Assembly: GCA_963738545.1 (NCBI GenBank)
Contig: CAVTXA010000003.1
Span: 186,001-250,000 of the forward strand
Origin: Bog-756 sp963738545
GTDB taxonomy: Bacteria; Actinomycetota; Acidimicrobiia; Acidimicrobiales; RAAP-2
Direction: 5' to 3'
Length of the DNA stretch: 64,000 nt
Part shown: one piece after another, positions 34,498 to 42,948 of the stretch
How positions within the stretch are numbered: position 1 is the stretch's first letter
Layout: each line of letters opens with the position of its first letter
Position numbers and translations under genes: made by a program
Notes under the pieces: generated by a model
Database searches by the model: none
The model's input: the letters and a program-made list of their open reading frames with translations, nothing else
Told to the model about the DNA's origin: nothing

Positions 34498-35660
34498 GCA
34501 CACCCCCGGTCGCCGTGGTCGGCGTGGGACAGACCCACCACAAGTCACGGCGTCTCGACGTCTCCTTCGGTGGCCTGGTGCGCGAGGCGGTCTTCCGGGC
34601 CCTCGACGACGCCCACATGACGCTGTCCGACATCGACGCGGTGGTCCTGGGCAAGGCCCCCGACCTGTTCGAGGGCGTGATGAAGCCCGAGCTCTACCTG
34701 TCCGACGCCCTCGGAGCCGTGGGCAAGCCGATGTTCCGGGTCCACACGGCAGGCTCGGTGGGTGGCACCACCGCCATCGTCGCCGCCTCGCACGTGCAGG
34801 CGGGCAAGCACCGGACGGTGATGGCCGTGGCCTTCGAGAAGCAGTCCGAGGGCAATGCCCAGTTCGCCCTGGGCAGCGGGAAAGGTGCCTCGCTCGGCGC
34901 CGGAGGGGCCTTCGCTCCGTTCATCCGGGCGTACATCCAGCGCAGCGGCGCACCCGAGCACATCGGCTGGAAGGTGGCAGTCAAGGACCGGCTCAACGCG
35001 CTCAAGAACCCTTACGCCCACCTCAGGATCGAGGACATCTCCATCGAGAAGGTCAAGGCGTCGCCCATGATGTGGGAGCCCACGCGCTTCCTCGAGTCGT
35101 GCCCCTCCTCCGACGGCGCCTGTGCCGTGGTCATCACCGACGAGGCCGGGGGCGATGCGGCGGCGGCGGGCGGACGGCCGCCGGCATGGATCCTCGGGTC
35201 GTCGTCGCGGTCCGAGCCCCCGAGTTTCCCGGGCCGCGACCCGGTGAGGCCCGCCGCTGCACTCCAGTGTGCCGCCGACGTCTACGCCGACGCCGGGATC
35301 ACCGATCCCCGCCGCCAGATCGACATGGCCGAGCTGTACGTCCCCTTCTCATGGCTGGAGCCCATCTGGCTGGAGGCCTTCGGCCTGGCCGAGGAGGGCG
35401 AGGGCTGGAAGCTGGTCGACGACGGTACGACGGAGCTCGGCGGCTCCCTCCCCATCAACGCCTCCGGCGGCGTCCTGTCCAGCAATCCCATCGGAGCCTC
35501 GGGGCTCCTGCGCTTCGCCGAGGCCGCCAACCAGGTACGGGGGGCGGCCGGCGAGCACCAGGTGGACGGGGCGAAGGTGGCCATCGGCATGGCCTACGGG
35601 GCCAACAACCAGTACTTCAGCACCTGGGCCGTGGGAAGCTCGCTGCACCCGTTCGACTGA
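34494..35660 (+). CDS. thiolase-fold lipid-transfer protein lacking the catalytic Cys (Ltp3-like)
   Basis: A 388-residue thiolase-fold protein. Its nucleophile region reads RVHTAGSVGGTTAI with Ala/Gly in place of Cys, and GHP is replaced by SNP in SGGVLSSNPIGASG. The stretches HTAGSVGG and EKQSEGN resemble mycobacterial Ltp3. With the 33454-34497 protein it probably forms a heteromeric complex on the DUF35 partner. The ATG overlaps the previous stop (ATGA). Side-chain retro-aldol cleavage is inferred from family; not thiolysis. Confidence 0.82.
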   Translation: MSTPPVAVVGVGQTHHKSRRLDVSFGGLVREAVFRALDDAHMTLSDIDAVVLGKAPDLFEGVMKPELYLSDALGAVGKPMFRVHTAGSVGGTTAIVAASHVQAGKHRTVMAVAFEKQSEGNAQFALGSGKGASLGAGGAFAPFIRAYIQRSGAPEHIGWKVAVKDRLNALKNPYAHLRIEDISIEKVKASPMMWEPTRFLESCPSSDGACAVVITDEAGGDAAAAGGRPPAWILGSSSRSEPPSFPGRDPVRPAAALQCAADVYADAGITDPRRQIDMAELYVPFSWLEPIWLEAFGLAEEGEGWKLVDDGTTELGGSLPINASGGVLSSNPIGASGLLRFAEAANQVRGAAGEHQVDGAKVAIGMAYGANNQYFSTWAVGSSLHPFD

Positions 35661-35679
35661 GGATCGGGATCGGGCCGCC

Positions 35680-36318
35680 TCACCGCTTCGGGGGGCCGTC
35701 CGGATCCCGTCCGTCCGGTGGGGATCCGGCGATGCGGGCGAAGAGGTCGACCAGGTGGTCCACCAACTCGTCCCGCGGCATGGCCACCACGCCCTGGTGC
35801 CAGGCCAGGCAGATCTCGCCGAGGGCCCCCATCTGGGCGTAGGCAATGAACCTCCGGTGGTCGAGCGACGCCGAATCGGCCAGTCGGTCGACGGGGAGCA
35901 GCGAGGCCACACCGACCTCCATGATCCGGCCGCGGTAGCGGCTGAGGGGACCGGACTGGGTCTCGGTGATCAGGATCCGGGCCACCCGACGGTCGTCGAG
36001 GAGACCGTCGATGAACGCCTTGATCGCCGCATGGACCGAACCGCCGGCCGCGTCGGGCCGGAACGGCTCGGTGCGGGCCACCATCAGGTCGATGGCGTGG
36101 TCCACCACGGCCGCTCCCAGCTCCTCGATGGAAGCGAAGCTCTCGTAGAAGTAGCGCTTGGTCAGGCCGGCCGCGGCACACACGTCGCCTACGCCCAGCG
36201 CGGCCGACCCCCGGGTGCCGACCAGCTCGAAGGCCGCGCCGACCAACCGTTCCCGTCGGTCCCGTAGCCGTTCGACAGCGCTGACCCCCCGAAAGGGTCT
36301 GGTGACTGGTGCCGCCAT
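35680..36318 (-). CDS. TetR-family transcriptional regulator
   Basis: A 212-residue regulator: HTH in ERLVGAAFELVGTRGSAALGVGDVCAAAGLTKRYFYESFASIEEL (about residues 23-67), then a helical C-terminal domain. Its ATG lies 4 bp from the palindrome GATACG-GGAT-CGTATC, the obvious site for autorepression. It is divergent from the P450-MDR operon and convergent with the thiolase operon. Confidence 0.9.
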   Translation of the reverse strand: MAAPVTRPFRGVSAVERLRDRRERLVGAAFELVGTRGSAALGVGDVCAAAGLTKRYFYESFASIEELGAAVVDHAIDLMVARTEPFRPDAAGGSVHAAIKAFIDGLLDDRRVARILITETQSGPLSRYRGRIMEVGVASLLPVDRLADSASLDHRRFIAYAQMGALGEICLAWHQGVVAMPRDELVDHLVDLFARIAGSPPDGRDPDGPPKR

Positions 36319-36322
36319 AGTT

Positions 36323-36338
36323 GATACGGGATCGTATC
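36323..36338. promoter_or_regulatory. palindromic operator beside the TetR start
   Basis: GATACG-GGAT-CGTATC is a perfect inverted repeat with 6-bp arms, 4 bp upstream of the TetR start codon and 72 bp upstream of the P450 ATG. The sequence resembles known TetR-family operators. Confidence 0.65.
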
Positions 36339-36351
36339 GACTTTACGATGG

Positions 36352-36385
36352 CCCACTGTTGACACGCCTCAGTGTCAACAGTGGG
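36352..36385. promoter_or_regulatory. 14-bp-arm perfect inverted repeat upstream of the P450
   Basis: CCCACTGTTGACAC and GTGTCAACAGTGGG pair perfectly across a 6-bp centre (GCCTCA). The repeat ends 25 bp before the P450 ATG. The inner TTGACAC/GTGTCAA is a common repressor-site pattern, but as RNA it would also be a strong hairpin in the leader, so either operator or attenuator is possible. Confidence 0.6.
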
Positions 36386-36410
36386 AACCGCCGAAGGGAG
36401 GTACACCGAG

Positions 36411-37646
36411 ATGTCCACGGTCGTAGCCGCAGGATTCGATCTCACCGACCCCGAGATCCTCGCCGACCGCCTGCCGCTCGACGAGTTCGCCTTCCTCCGC
36501 CAGGAGGCACCGGTCTTCTGGAACGCCCAGGACCCGTCCACCTCGGGCCATGACGACGAGGGGTTCTGGGCGGTCACCCGCCACGAGGACCTGAAGGCGG
36601 TGTCCACCGCCCGCACCGGGTGGTCCGCCGAGGAGAACTCCGCCTTCGTCCGGCTCCTCGATCCCTCCGACGCCGCCAAGGACACCAGCGGGGAGCTGCT
36701 CTTGTGCATGGACGCACCCCGGCATACCCGGGTCCGCGGGGTGGCGAACCGGTGTTTCACGCCCCGGGCCGTGGCCCAGCTCGAGGAGGACCTGGCCGAG
36801 CGGGCCGCGCGGATCGTCTGGTCGGCGGCCAGACAGGACGGCGGTGACTTCGTCGCCGACGTGGCCAGTCAGCTCCCGCTGCAGGCCATCGCCGGGCTGA
36901 TGGGGTTCCCCGACGCCGACCGGGAACAGTTGATCCGGTGGAGCGACCGGATGGCGGGCTCGGAGGACCCCGAGTACGGCACGATGGACCAGACGGCCAC
37001 CTTCGAGCTCCTGGCCTACGCCTACGCCGCTGCCGAGGAGCGCAAGGTCCAGGACGTGGGCGACGTGACCAGCCGACTCGTCCGCCCCGACGCCTCGGGC
37101 CAGACACTGTCCAGCGAGGAGTACGGGTTCTTCTTCATGATCCTCTCCGTGGCGGGCAACGAGACGACCCGCCAGGCCATCGCCCACGGGATGCTGGCCT
37201 TCCTCGAGAATCCCGACCAGTGGGACCGGTGGCGGCAGGAGCGGCCCACGACGGCCGTCGACGAGATCATCCGCTACGCCTCGCCGGCCGTGGTGCTCCA
37301 GCGCACGGCCACCGAAGACACCAGCATCGGGGACACGGCCATCCGCCGCGGCGAGCGGGTGGGCCTGTACTTCGCCTCGGCGAACTTCGACGACGAGGTG
37401 TTCGCCGAACCACGCCGGTTCGACATCGGCCGCACGCCCAACCCCCATGTGACCTTCGGGGGTGGTGGACCGCACTTCTGCATCGGCGCCCACCTGACCC
37501 GGCTCGAGGTCCGGATCATGTTCGACGCCCTGGCCGACGGACTGGCCGACGTGAGGCTGGCCGGGCGGCCACGACGGCTGCGGTCCTCCTGGCTCAACGG
37601 GATCAAAGAGCTGCCGGTCTTGTATCACGCCGGGACGGTCCGGTGA
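36411..37646 (+). CDS. cytochrome P450, CYP125/CYP142-like
   Basis: A 411-residue P450 with haem loop FGGGGPHFCIGAHLTRLE (Cys357), I-helix SVAGNETTRQAI and SANFDDEVF. The AGNETTR helix and the FCIG-AHL-x-R haem loop are typical of CYP124/125/126/142 proteins that oxidise sterol or methyl-branched chain ends. AAGGGAGG lies 9 bp before the ATG. It is coupled by a 4-bp overlap to an MDR oxidoreductase and stands opposite a TetR gene with two palindromes between. Sterol or isoprenoid terminal oxidation is inferred. Confidence 0.88.
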   Translation: MSTVVAAGFDLTDPEILADRLPLDEFAFLRQEAPVFWNAQDPSTSGHDDEGFWAVTRHEDLKAVSTARTGWSAEENSAFVRLLDPSDAAKDTSGELLLCMDAPRHTRVRGVANRCFTPRAVAQLEEDLAERAARIVWSAARQDGGDFVADVASQLPLQAIAGLMGFPDADREQLIRWSDRMAGSEDPEYGTMDQTATFELLAYAYAAAEERKVQDVGDVTSRLVRPDASGQTLSSEEYGFFFMILSVAGNETTRQAIAHGMLAFLENPDQWDRWRQERPTTAVDEIIRYASPAVVLQRTATEDTSIGDTAIRRGERVGLYFASANFDDEVFAEPRRFDIGRTPNPHVTFGGGGPHFCIGAHLTRLEVRIMFDALADGLADVRLAGRPRRLRSSWLNGIKELPVLYHAGTVR

Positions 37647-38719
37647 CGGAGGCCTCGCCCGGGGCACCGGGCCCGGTGCCGGCCACGGCCTGGGTGGCGG
37701 TCCGCCTGGGGGCGCCGACCGACGCCCTGGAGGTCCGGACGACCGAGGTCGGCACCCCCGGTCCGGGGCAGGCACGCGTGATGACCGAGGCGATCAGCCT
37801 GGACTTCAACGACATCGACACCGTCCGGGGCCGGTACGCCCTCCTTCCCTTCGAGCCGCCCTTCGTTCCCGGCATGGCCGTGGCGGGCATCGTCGACGCG
37901 GTGGGACCGGGGGCCGAAGCACTCCTGGGTCGACGGGTGGTGGGCGTGACCGCCGGCGTGCAGGGCGGCTACGCGTCGGCGGCACTGCTCGATGCCGCCA
38001 CCGTCCAGACCGTGCCCCGCTGGCTCAGCCTCACCGACGCTGCCGCCATGTACTTCCCGTTCCTGCTCGGGTGGCTGGCCCTGTGTGAGCGCGGCCGCGT
38101 CGCCGCCGACGAGGTGGTCCTGGTGCACGCCGGGGCCGGTGGGGTGGGCTCCGGGGTGGTCCAGCTGGCCAAGGCGATCGGCGCGGTGGTCATCGCCACC
38201 GCCGGGAGCGACGACAAGGTCGAGTTCTGCCGTCAGCTCGGCGCCGACCATGCCATCAACTACCGCACCGACAACTTCGTCGCCCGGGTGGACGACATCA
38301 CCAACGGACACGGCGTGGACGTGGCCTTCGACGGGGTGGGCGGCCAGGTCACCACCGACACCTTCCGGGCCATGGCGTTCAACGGGCGTCACCTCACCGT
38401 CGGCTACGCCGCCGACATCACCCTCGAGGAGCGCCCGGTCAGCCTGCAGCCGAGCATCTACGGCAACTTCGACCTGGTCGGCGTGTGCTTCGCCCTGGTC
38501 GACGACCCCCGAGTGACGCACAGCCTGGGGATGAACTTCCTGAGCCGGGCCGACGGTGTCCGGATGTGGGGCAGGATCGTGCAGTTGGCTCAGCGGGGCC
38601 AGATCCATCCTGTGGTGGGGCGGCGGATCGGGTTCGACGACGTTCCGTCGGCCCTGGAGGCCATCGAACGCCGCGAGACCAAGGGCAAGACCGTCGCCAT
38701 GCCCCCGGGACACGCGTAA
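37643..38719 (+). CDS. MDR-family NADPH:quinone-type oxidoreductase
   Basis: A 358-residue zinc-free medium-chain reductase. The nucleotide motif is HAGAGGVGSGVVQLAKAIGA at about residues 166-185, and the N-terminal GroES-like part contains LDFNDIDTVRGRY. No zinc-ligand Cys set is present, fitting the quinone oxidoreductase/enoyl reductase branch. The GTG overlaps the P450 stop by 4 bp, so it likely acts on the same substrate or supplies a linked reduction. Confidence 0.86.
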   Translation: MTEASPGAPGPVPATAWVAVRLGAPTDALEVRTTEVGTPGPGQARVMTEAISLDFNDIDTVRGRYALLPFEPPFVPGMAVAGIVDAVGPGAEALLGRRVVGVTAGVQGGYASAALLDAATVQTVPRWLSLTDAAAMYFPFLLGWLALCERGRVAADEVVLVHAGAGGVGSGVVQLAKAIGAVVIATAGSDDKVEFCRQLGADHAINYRTDNFVARVDDITNGHGVDVAFDGVGGQVTTDTFRAMAFNGRHLTVGYAADITLEERPVSLQPSIYGNFDLVGVCFALVDDPRVTHSLGMNFLSRADGVRMWGRIVQLAQRGQIHPVVGRRIGFDDVPSALEAIERRETKGKTVAMPPGHA

Positions 38720-38804
38720 TGCCCTGATCAGGTGGCCCGGCGACCCGGCCCGGTGGCGGCCCCACTGCCTCAAGTGTCAGGTCGGGCGTGTCGATGGTGA
38801 ATCG

Positions 38805-41123
38805 ATGAGCGGCGCCACCACCAAACGACGCTCGGCGCGGGCGCGGACCCTTCGGGAGCTCCGAGGATCCGATCGGGTCCTGTGGGCCACCTTCGCCCTG
38901 CTCAGCGGCATCGTTGCCACCTACATGGTGCTGGTGGGCGTGCGGGGGGCCGACACCTACTGGACCTGGCTCGACGGTTGGGCCGTCTGTGGTCTCGAGC
39001 TCGCCGGAAGCGCTCTGTGCCTGACCCGGGCGCTCGTGCGACGGCCGGGGCAGGCTCCCGCCCTCTTCCTGGGGCTCAGTCTGCTCTCGTGGGCGGTGGG
39101 CGACGTCGTGCTCACCACCCAGTCGATCGGCGGTGCCGTCCCCCCCAGCCCGTCGGTGGCCGACATCTTCTACCTCGCCTTCTACCCGTTGGCCTACGTG
39201 GCCATCGTCCTGTTCATGAAGGCGCAGTCCAGGAAGATCACGGCCACCAACTGGCTCGACGGCGCCATCGCCGGCTTCGGCGCCGCCGCCGCATGCGCCG
39301 CCTTCGCCTTCCACGGTGTCTTCCAGTCCCCGGGCTCGTCGTCCGTCGGCACCGTCGTCAACCTGGCCTATCCGATCGGTGACGCCCTGCTCCTCGGGCT
39401 GATCACCGGTGGCTTCGCTGTGCTCTCGGGGAGGCGGAAGCTTCCGTGGATCCTCCTGGCCACCGGTGTGGCCATCAACGTGGTCGGGGATGCGTCCAAT
39501 GTGCTGCCGAACTCGCTGGGCGCCACGTCGTTCGGCGAGTTCGCCAACGCCGTGGCGTGGCCCATCGCCATCGTGCTCATGTCCATGGCCGTCTGGATTC
39601 GACCGGCGCCGGTCAACCCACTCATGCCGGAACGGCGGGCCGGGTTCCTCCTGCCCTGCCTGGCCGCCGCCGCGGCGCTGGGCATCCTGTTCGCGGGGTC
39701 CTTCTACTCCATCGGGCGCGTGGCCATCGCCCTCGCCACCGTGACGCTCCTGGCCGTGGGGATCCGGCTGATCGTGTCGGTGCGCGGGGTGGAGTCCCTC
39801 AGCCAGGAGCGTCACCGGCAGTCGGTGACCGATGAGCTCACGGGCCTGTGGAACCGTCGCTACCTGTTCCGGGTGCTGGATGCGTTCTTTGCCGACCGCG
39901 ATACCGAGGAGGCCGAACGGAGCCTGGCCTTCCTCTTCGTCGATCTCGACCACTTCAAGGAGATCAACGACTCCTTCGGGCATCCGGCCGGTGATGAACT
40001 GCTGCGGCAGCTGGGCGACCGCCTGCAGGGCTCCCTCCGGGACAACGATCTGCTGGTCAGGCTCGGCGGCGACGAGTTCGCCGTCGTGCTGATCGACGGT
40101 GACGCCGACTATGCGGCGTCCGTGGCCGACCGCCTGACGGCCAGCCTCAGCGAGCCGTTCATGCTGGACGTGGTCAGCGCGACCATCGGGGCCAGCATCG
40201 GGATCGCCGTGGCTCCGGTCGATGCCACCGACAGCGCCCGACTCGTGTGGTGTGCGGATGTGGCCATGTACCGGGCCAAGCTGGGCAAGGTGCCCTACGC
40301 CCTGTTCGAGCTGACCCTCGACGAGGAGCATGACCAGATGCGGCTGATGGAGGAGCTGCAGGCCGCCATCGACGAGGGACAGCTCGTCCTGCACTACCAA
40401 CCCCAACTCGACCTGCGCAGCGGCGAGATGTTGGCCGTGGAGGCCCTGATCCGGTGGTCGCACCCCCGATTGGGCATGCTGCCGCCGGACAGCTTCGTCC
40501 CCATGGCCGAGGAGGCCGGCCTCATGTTGCCCATCACGACGTGGGTGATCGAGACGGCCATCCGGCAGTGTGCCGAGTGGACGGCATCGGGACGACGGCT
40601 CACCGTGGCCGTGAACGTCTCGCCGAGGAACCTGATGGAGCCGGGCTTCGTGGAGGCGGTCAGGGAACGGCTCCGACGGCAGGACCTGCCTCCCGAGATG
40701 CTGGTCATCGAGATCACCGAGACCAACGTCATCGCCGAGTTCGAGGCCACCCGGCATGTCATCGAGGATCTCCGGGACCTCGGTGTCGTCGTCTCGATCG
40801 ACGACTTCGGGGCCGGCGTCACGTCATTGGCCTATCTGAGCAACCTCCCGGTCCGGGAGTTGAAGCTGGACCGCTCGTTCATCGCCGGGATCGCCGGCGG
40901 CGACCGAGCCCGTGAGTTGGACCTGGTGCGGTCGACGATCGAACTGGGCCACAGCATGGGGCTGCGCATCGTGGCCGAGGGGATCGAGGACACCGAGACG
41001 CTTGAGCTCCTGGCCGAGCTGGGCTGCGATCTGGCCCAGGGGTTCTGCATCAGCCGTCCCAAACTGGCCAGCGATCTGACCCTCCGGTCCGACACCGACA
41101 CCCGGGAGTCCGCCCGGACCTGA
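38805..41123 (+). CDS. membrane-bound GGDEF-EAL cyclic-di-GMP enzyme
   Basis: About 772 residues. Roughly nine hydrophobic segments fill residues 20-330, then a GGDEF domain with an intact LGGDEF (residues 421-425) and an EAL domain with intact EAL (546-548) and DDFGAG loop. Both active-site signatures are present, so it may make and degrade cyclic-di-GMP. No inhibitory RxxD was recognised before GGDEF. The membrane part resembles MASE-type sensors, but its signal is unknown. The ATG at 38805 is chosen by the onset of hydrophobic sequence; the ribosome binding site is weak. Confidence 0.88.
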   Translation: MSGATTKRRSARARTLRELRGSDRVLWATFALLSGIVATYMVLVGVRGADTYWTWLDGWAVCGLELAGSALCLTRALVRRPGQAPALFLGLSLLSWAVGDVVLTTQSIGGAVPPSPSVADIFYLAFYPLAYVAIVLFMKAQSRKITATNWLDGAIAGFGAAAACAAFAFHGVFQSPGSSSVGTVVNLAYPIGDALLLGLITGGFAVLSGRRKLPWILLATGVAINVVGDASNVLPNSLGATSFGEFANAVAWPIAIVLMSMAVWIRPAPVNPLMPERRAGFLLPCLAAAAALGILFAGSFYSIGRVAIALATVTLLAVGIRLIVSVRGVESLSQERHRQSVTDELTGLWNRRYLFRVLDAFFADRDTEEAERSLAFLFVDLDHFKEINDSFGHPAGDELLRQLGDRLQGSLRDNDLLVRLGGDEFAVVLIDGDADYAASVADRLTASLSEPFMLDVVSATIGASIGIAVAPVDATDSARLVWCADVAMYRAKLGKVPYALFELTLDEEHDQMRLMEELQAAIDEGQLVLHYQPQLDLRSGEMLAVEALIRWSHPRLGMLPPDSFVPMAEEAGLMLPITTWVIETAIRQCAEWTASGRRLTVAVNVSPRNLMEPGFVEAVRERLRRQDLPPEMLVIEITETNVIAEFEATRHVIEDLRDLGVVVSIDDFGAGVTSLAYLSNLPVRELKLDRSFIAGIAGGDRARELDLVRSTIELGHSMGLRIVAEGIEDTETLELLAELGCDLAQGFCISRPKLASDLTLRSDTDTRESART

Positions 41124-41124
41124 C

Positions 41125-41184
41125 CCGCCAGCTGATGCTGTCGAACCGACGTCGGGCCGGTCGGGCTGATGCGCTAGCTGGCGG
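41125..41184. terminator. long inverted repeat between convergent genes
   Basis: CCGCCAGCT (41125-41133) pairs with AGCTGGCGG (41176-41184) across 42 bp that hold a further 10-bp palindrome CCGACGTCGG. It lies 1 bp after the GGDEF-EAL stop and 26 bp beyond the GH5 stop, a fitting place for a bidirectional terminator. There is no U-tract. Confidence 0.45.
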
Positions 41185-41209
41185 TGGGGGTCGAGCTTCT
41201 CCGTGAGCC

Positions 41210-42838
41210 TCAACCCGCCGGCGTGATGGTCACCGACACCGTGGCCGCCCCGTCGGTGTTGGTCACCGCCAGGCGGTCGGCCCCGGGAGCGGACCGGACG
41301 ACGCCCCCCTCCACGGTGACCTGGTAGCCGTGGGGATAGACCAGCGAGGTGGGCACGGCGATGACGGTCGGCGCGTGGATGCCGGTCGCCGGCACGTAGA
41401 AGAGGTGGAACTCCCGCGTGCGCGGATCGAACGAGAACGACACCGGGGTGCCCGCCACGGCCTGGGGATAGACCCGGCTGAGGGCGTGGACCGACGGGGA
41501 CAGCGATCCGTCCGACTCCACGAGGGCCTCGGCCGAACTGCCCGTCGGGTCGTCGTAGTACTTCCACTGCCAGTAGGTCCATCCGAGTTGCAGCTCGTCG
41601 GCGATCTTGGTCAGCCGCTCCATCAGCGGCTCGCTGGTGGTCGCCCCGAACTCGCTCATGAACCAGGCCGGTCCCTCGGGCTGCTTGACCGTGGCGATGT
41701 CCGGGCGCTCCTCACTCCGCTGCTGCATGGTCCGCAGCTCCTGGTCGGCGCAGGCGTCGAGGTCGGTCGGGTTGCCGGTGACACCACTCCGCAGGCCGCA
41801 GTAGTCGTGGAAGTTGAAGACGAGTCCGTTGAAGTTCATGGGTCCGATGTCGTTGGGATGGCCCGTGGAGGAGAAAATATCCGGCTCGAAGAAGACCAGT
41901 TTGTCCGGAGCCACCGAGCGCATCGTCTGGATCAGCCCCGTCGTCGGATCACCGGGCGGGCAGGCGAGGACCGATCCGTCCAGGATGCTGCGGCCGGGAT
42001 GGCCCGCTCCGGTATAGAGGCACTCCAGGCGGGCGGCCACCTCGGTCGACCCGGGCAGGAGGGTTTTTGTGAAGGGCTCGTTGATGGGGTCGAAGCCCAC
42101 CACCCAGGGGTTGGCGCTGAAGTAGGAGGCGACCGCCTTCCACGAACGGATGTACTCCCCTTGCAGGTCACCCTCCACGTCGTTGGTCCAGAAGTGCTTG
42201 ACCGAGGAGATCAGGGCCGGGTCGTTGTAGGTGTTGGACCAGCGGCCCGGCAGGGTGCCCACGGGATGGCCGTCGGTGCACACCGCCCAGGCCGGCGCGC
42301 CCTCGCCCCCGAACTCCGAGCTGTAGACGTCCTCGTGCATATCGAGCAGGGTGTAGATGTGGTACTTCCCCAGCAGGTCGACGGTCCGGGCCACTCGGGC
42401 CAGATAGGCCGAGGCCACCGAGGCGTTGAATTGATGGGGGTCACGGGGGGTACCCGGGGTACACACCTGGGGGCTGTTCGGCCCGAGGGTACCGGGCTCG
42501 ATGCCCTGCCAGATGATGCCCAGGCGGACGACGTTGAAGCCCAGCGACGCCATGCGGGCGGCATCGGCGGCGGTGAAGTTCCACCGTTGGCCAGGATCGT
42601 CGTACAGCTCGTAGGGGGCCCGCTTGTAGACGGCGTTGACCCCGCGGAGGAAGACGACCCGGCCATGGCTGTCGGTGAGGAAGGGCCCGCCCGCCGCCGA
42701 GAGCGGTCCCGACACGACGGTGTCGTCGGCCGGGAGGGTCCCCGGTCCGCCCGACGCCGGAACCAGGTAGCCGATCACCACGCCGACCACGGCGATCAGG
42801 ACGGCGAGAACGACGGCGAGTCGTCGGGTCGCCGGCAT
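41210..42838 (-). CDS. endoglycoceramidase-like GH5 glycoside hydrolase, membrane-anchored or secreted
   Basis: A 542-residue protein with an N-terminal hydrophobic segment (about residues 7-26) and short basic start, either a signal peptide or an anchor. The GH5 barrel begins with GRVVFLRGVNAVYK. The acid/base Glu254 is in DPINEPF and the nucleophile Glu396 is in WFMSEFGAT. The opening and the YNDPALISSVKHFWTND region are characteristic of endoglycosylceramidases and related steryl-glucoside or rutinosyl hydrolases. A C-terminal beta domain follows. It would cleave an extracellular glycolipid. It is divergent from the CoA transferase gene. Confidence 0.83.
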   Translation of the reverse strand: MPATRRLAVVLAVLIAVVGVVIGYLVPASGGPGTLPADDTVVSGPLSAAGGPFLTDSHGRVVFLRGVNAVYKRAPYELYDDPGQRWNFTAADAARMASLGFNVVRLGIIWQGIEPGTLGPNSPQVCTPGTPRDPHQFNASVASAYLARVARTVDLLGKYHIYTLLDMHEDVYSSEFGGEGAPAWAVCTDGHPVGTLPGRWSNTYNDPALISSVKHFWTNDVEGDLQGEYIRSWKAVASYFSANPWVVGFDPINEPFTKTLLPGSTEVAARLECLYTGAGHPGRSILDGSVLACPPGDPTTGLIQTMRSVAPDKLVFFEPDIFSSTGHPNDIGPMNFNGLVFNFHDYCGLRSGVTGNPTDLDACADQELRTMQQRSEERPDIATVKQPEGPAWFMSEFGATTSEPLMERLTKIADELQLGWTYWQWKYYDDPTGSSAEALVESDGSLSPSVHALSRVYPQAVAGTPVSFSFDPRTREFHLFYVPATGIHAPTVIAVPTSLVYPHGYQVTVEGGVVRSAPGADRLAVTNTDGAATVSVTITPAG

Positions 42839-42948
42839 GGGTGCATAGTACGACCTGCGCCACCGGATCGGGCCCACCCACCCGGGTCCCGACCGGCGGT
42901 TTCAGCCGACGGACGTGCCCAGGGAGGCACCCGACCAGGAGGCCCTCG

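Noticed and set aside
38439..40757. 772-residue minus-strand open frame opposite the GGDEF-EAL gene
   Set aside because: Composition is Gly/Asp/His/Glu-rich as expected from GC-driven antisense frames; the plus strand encodes intact GGDEF and EAL motifs.
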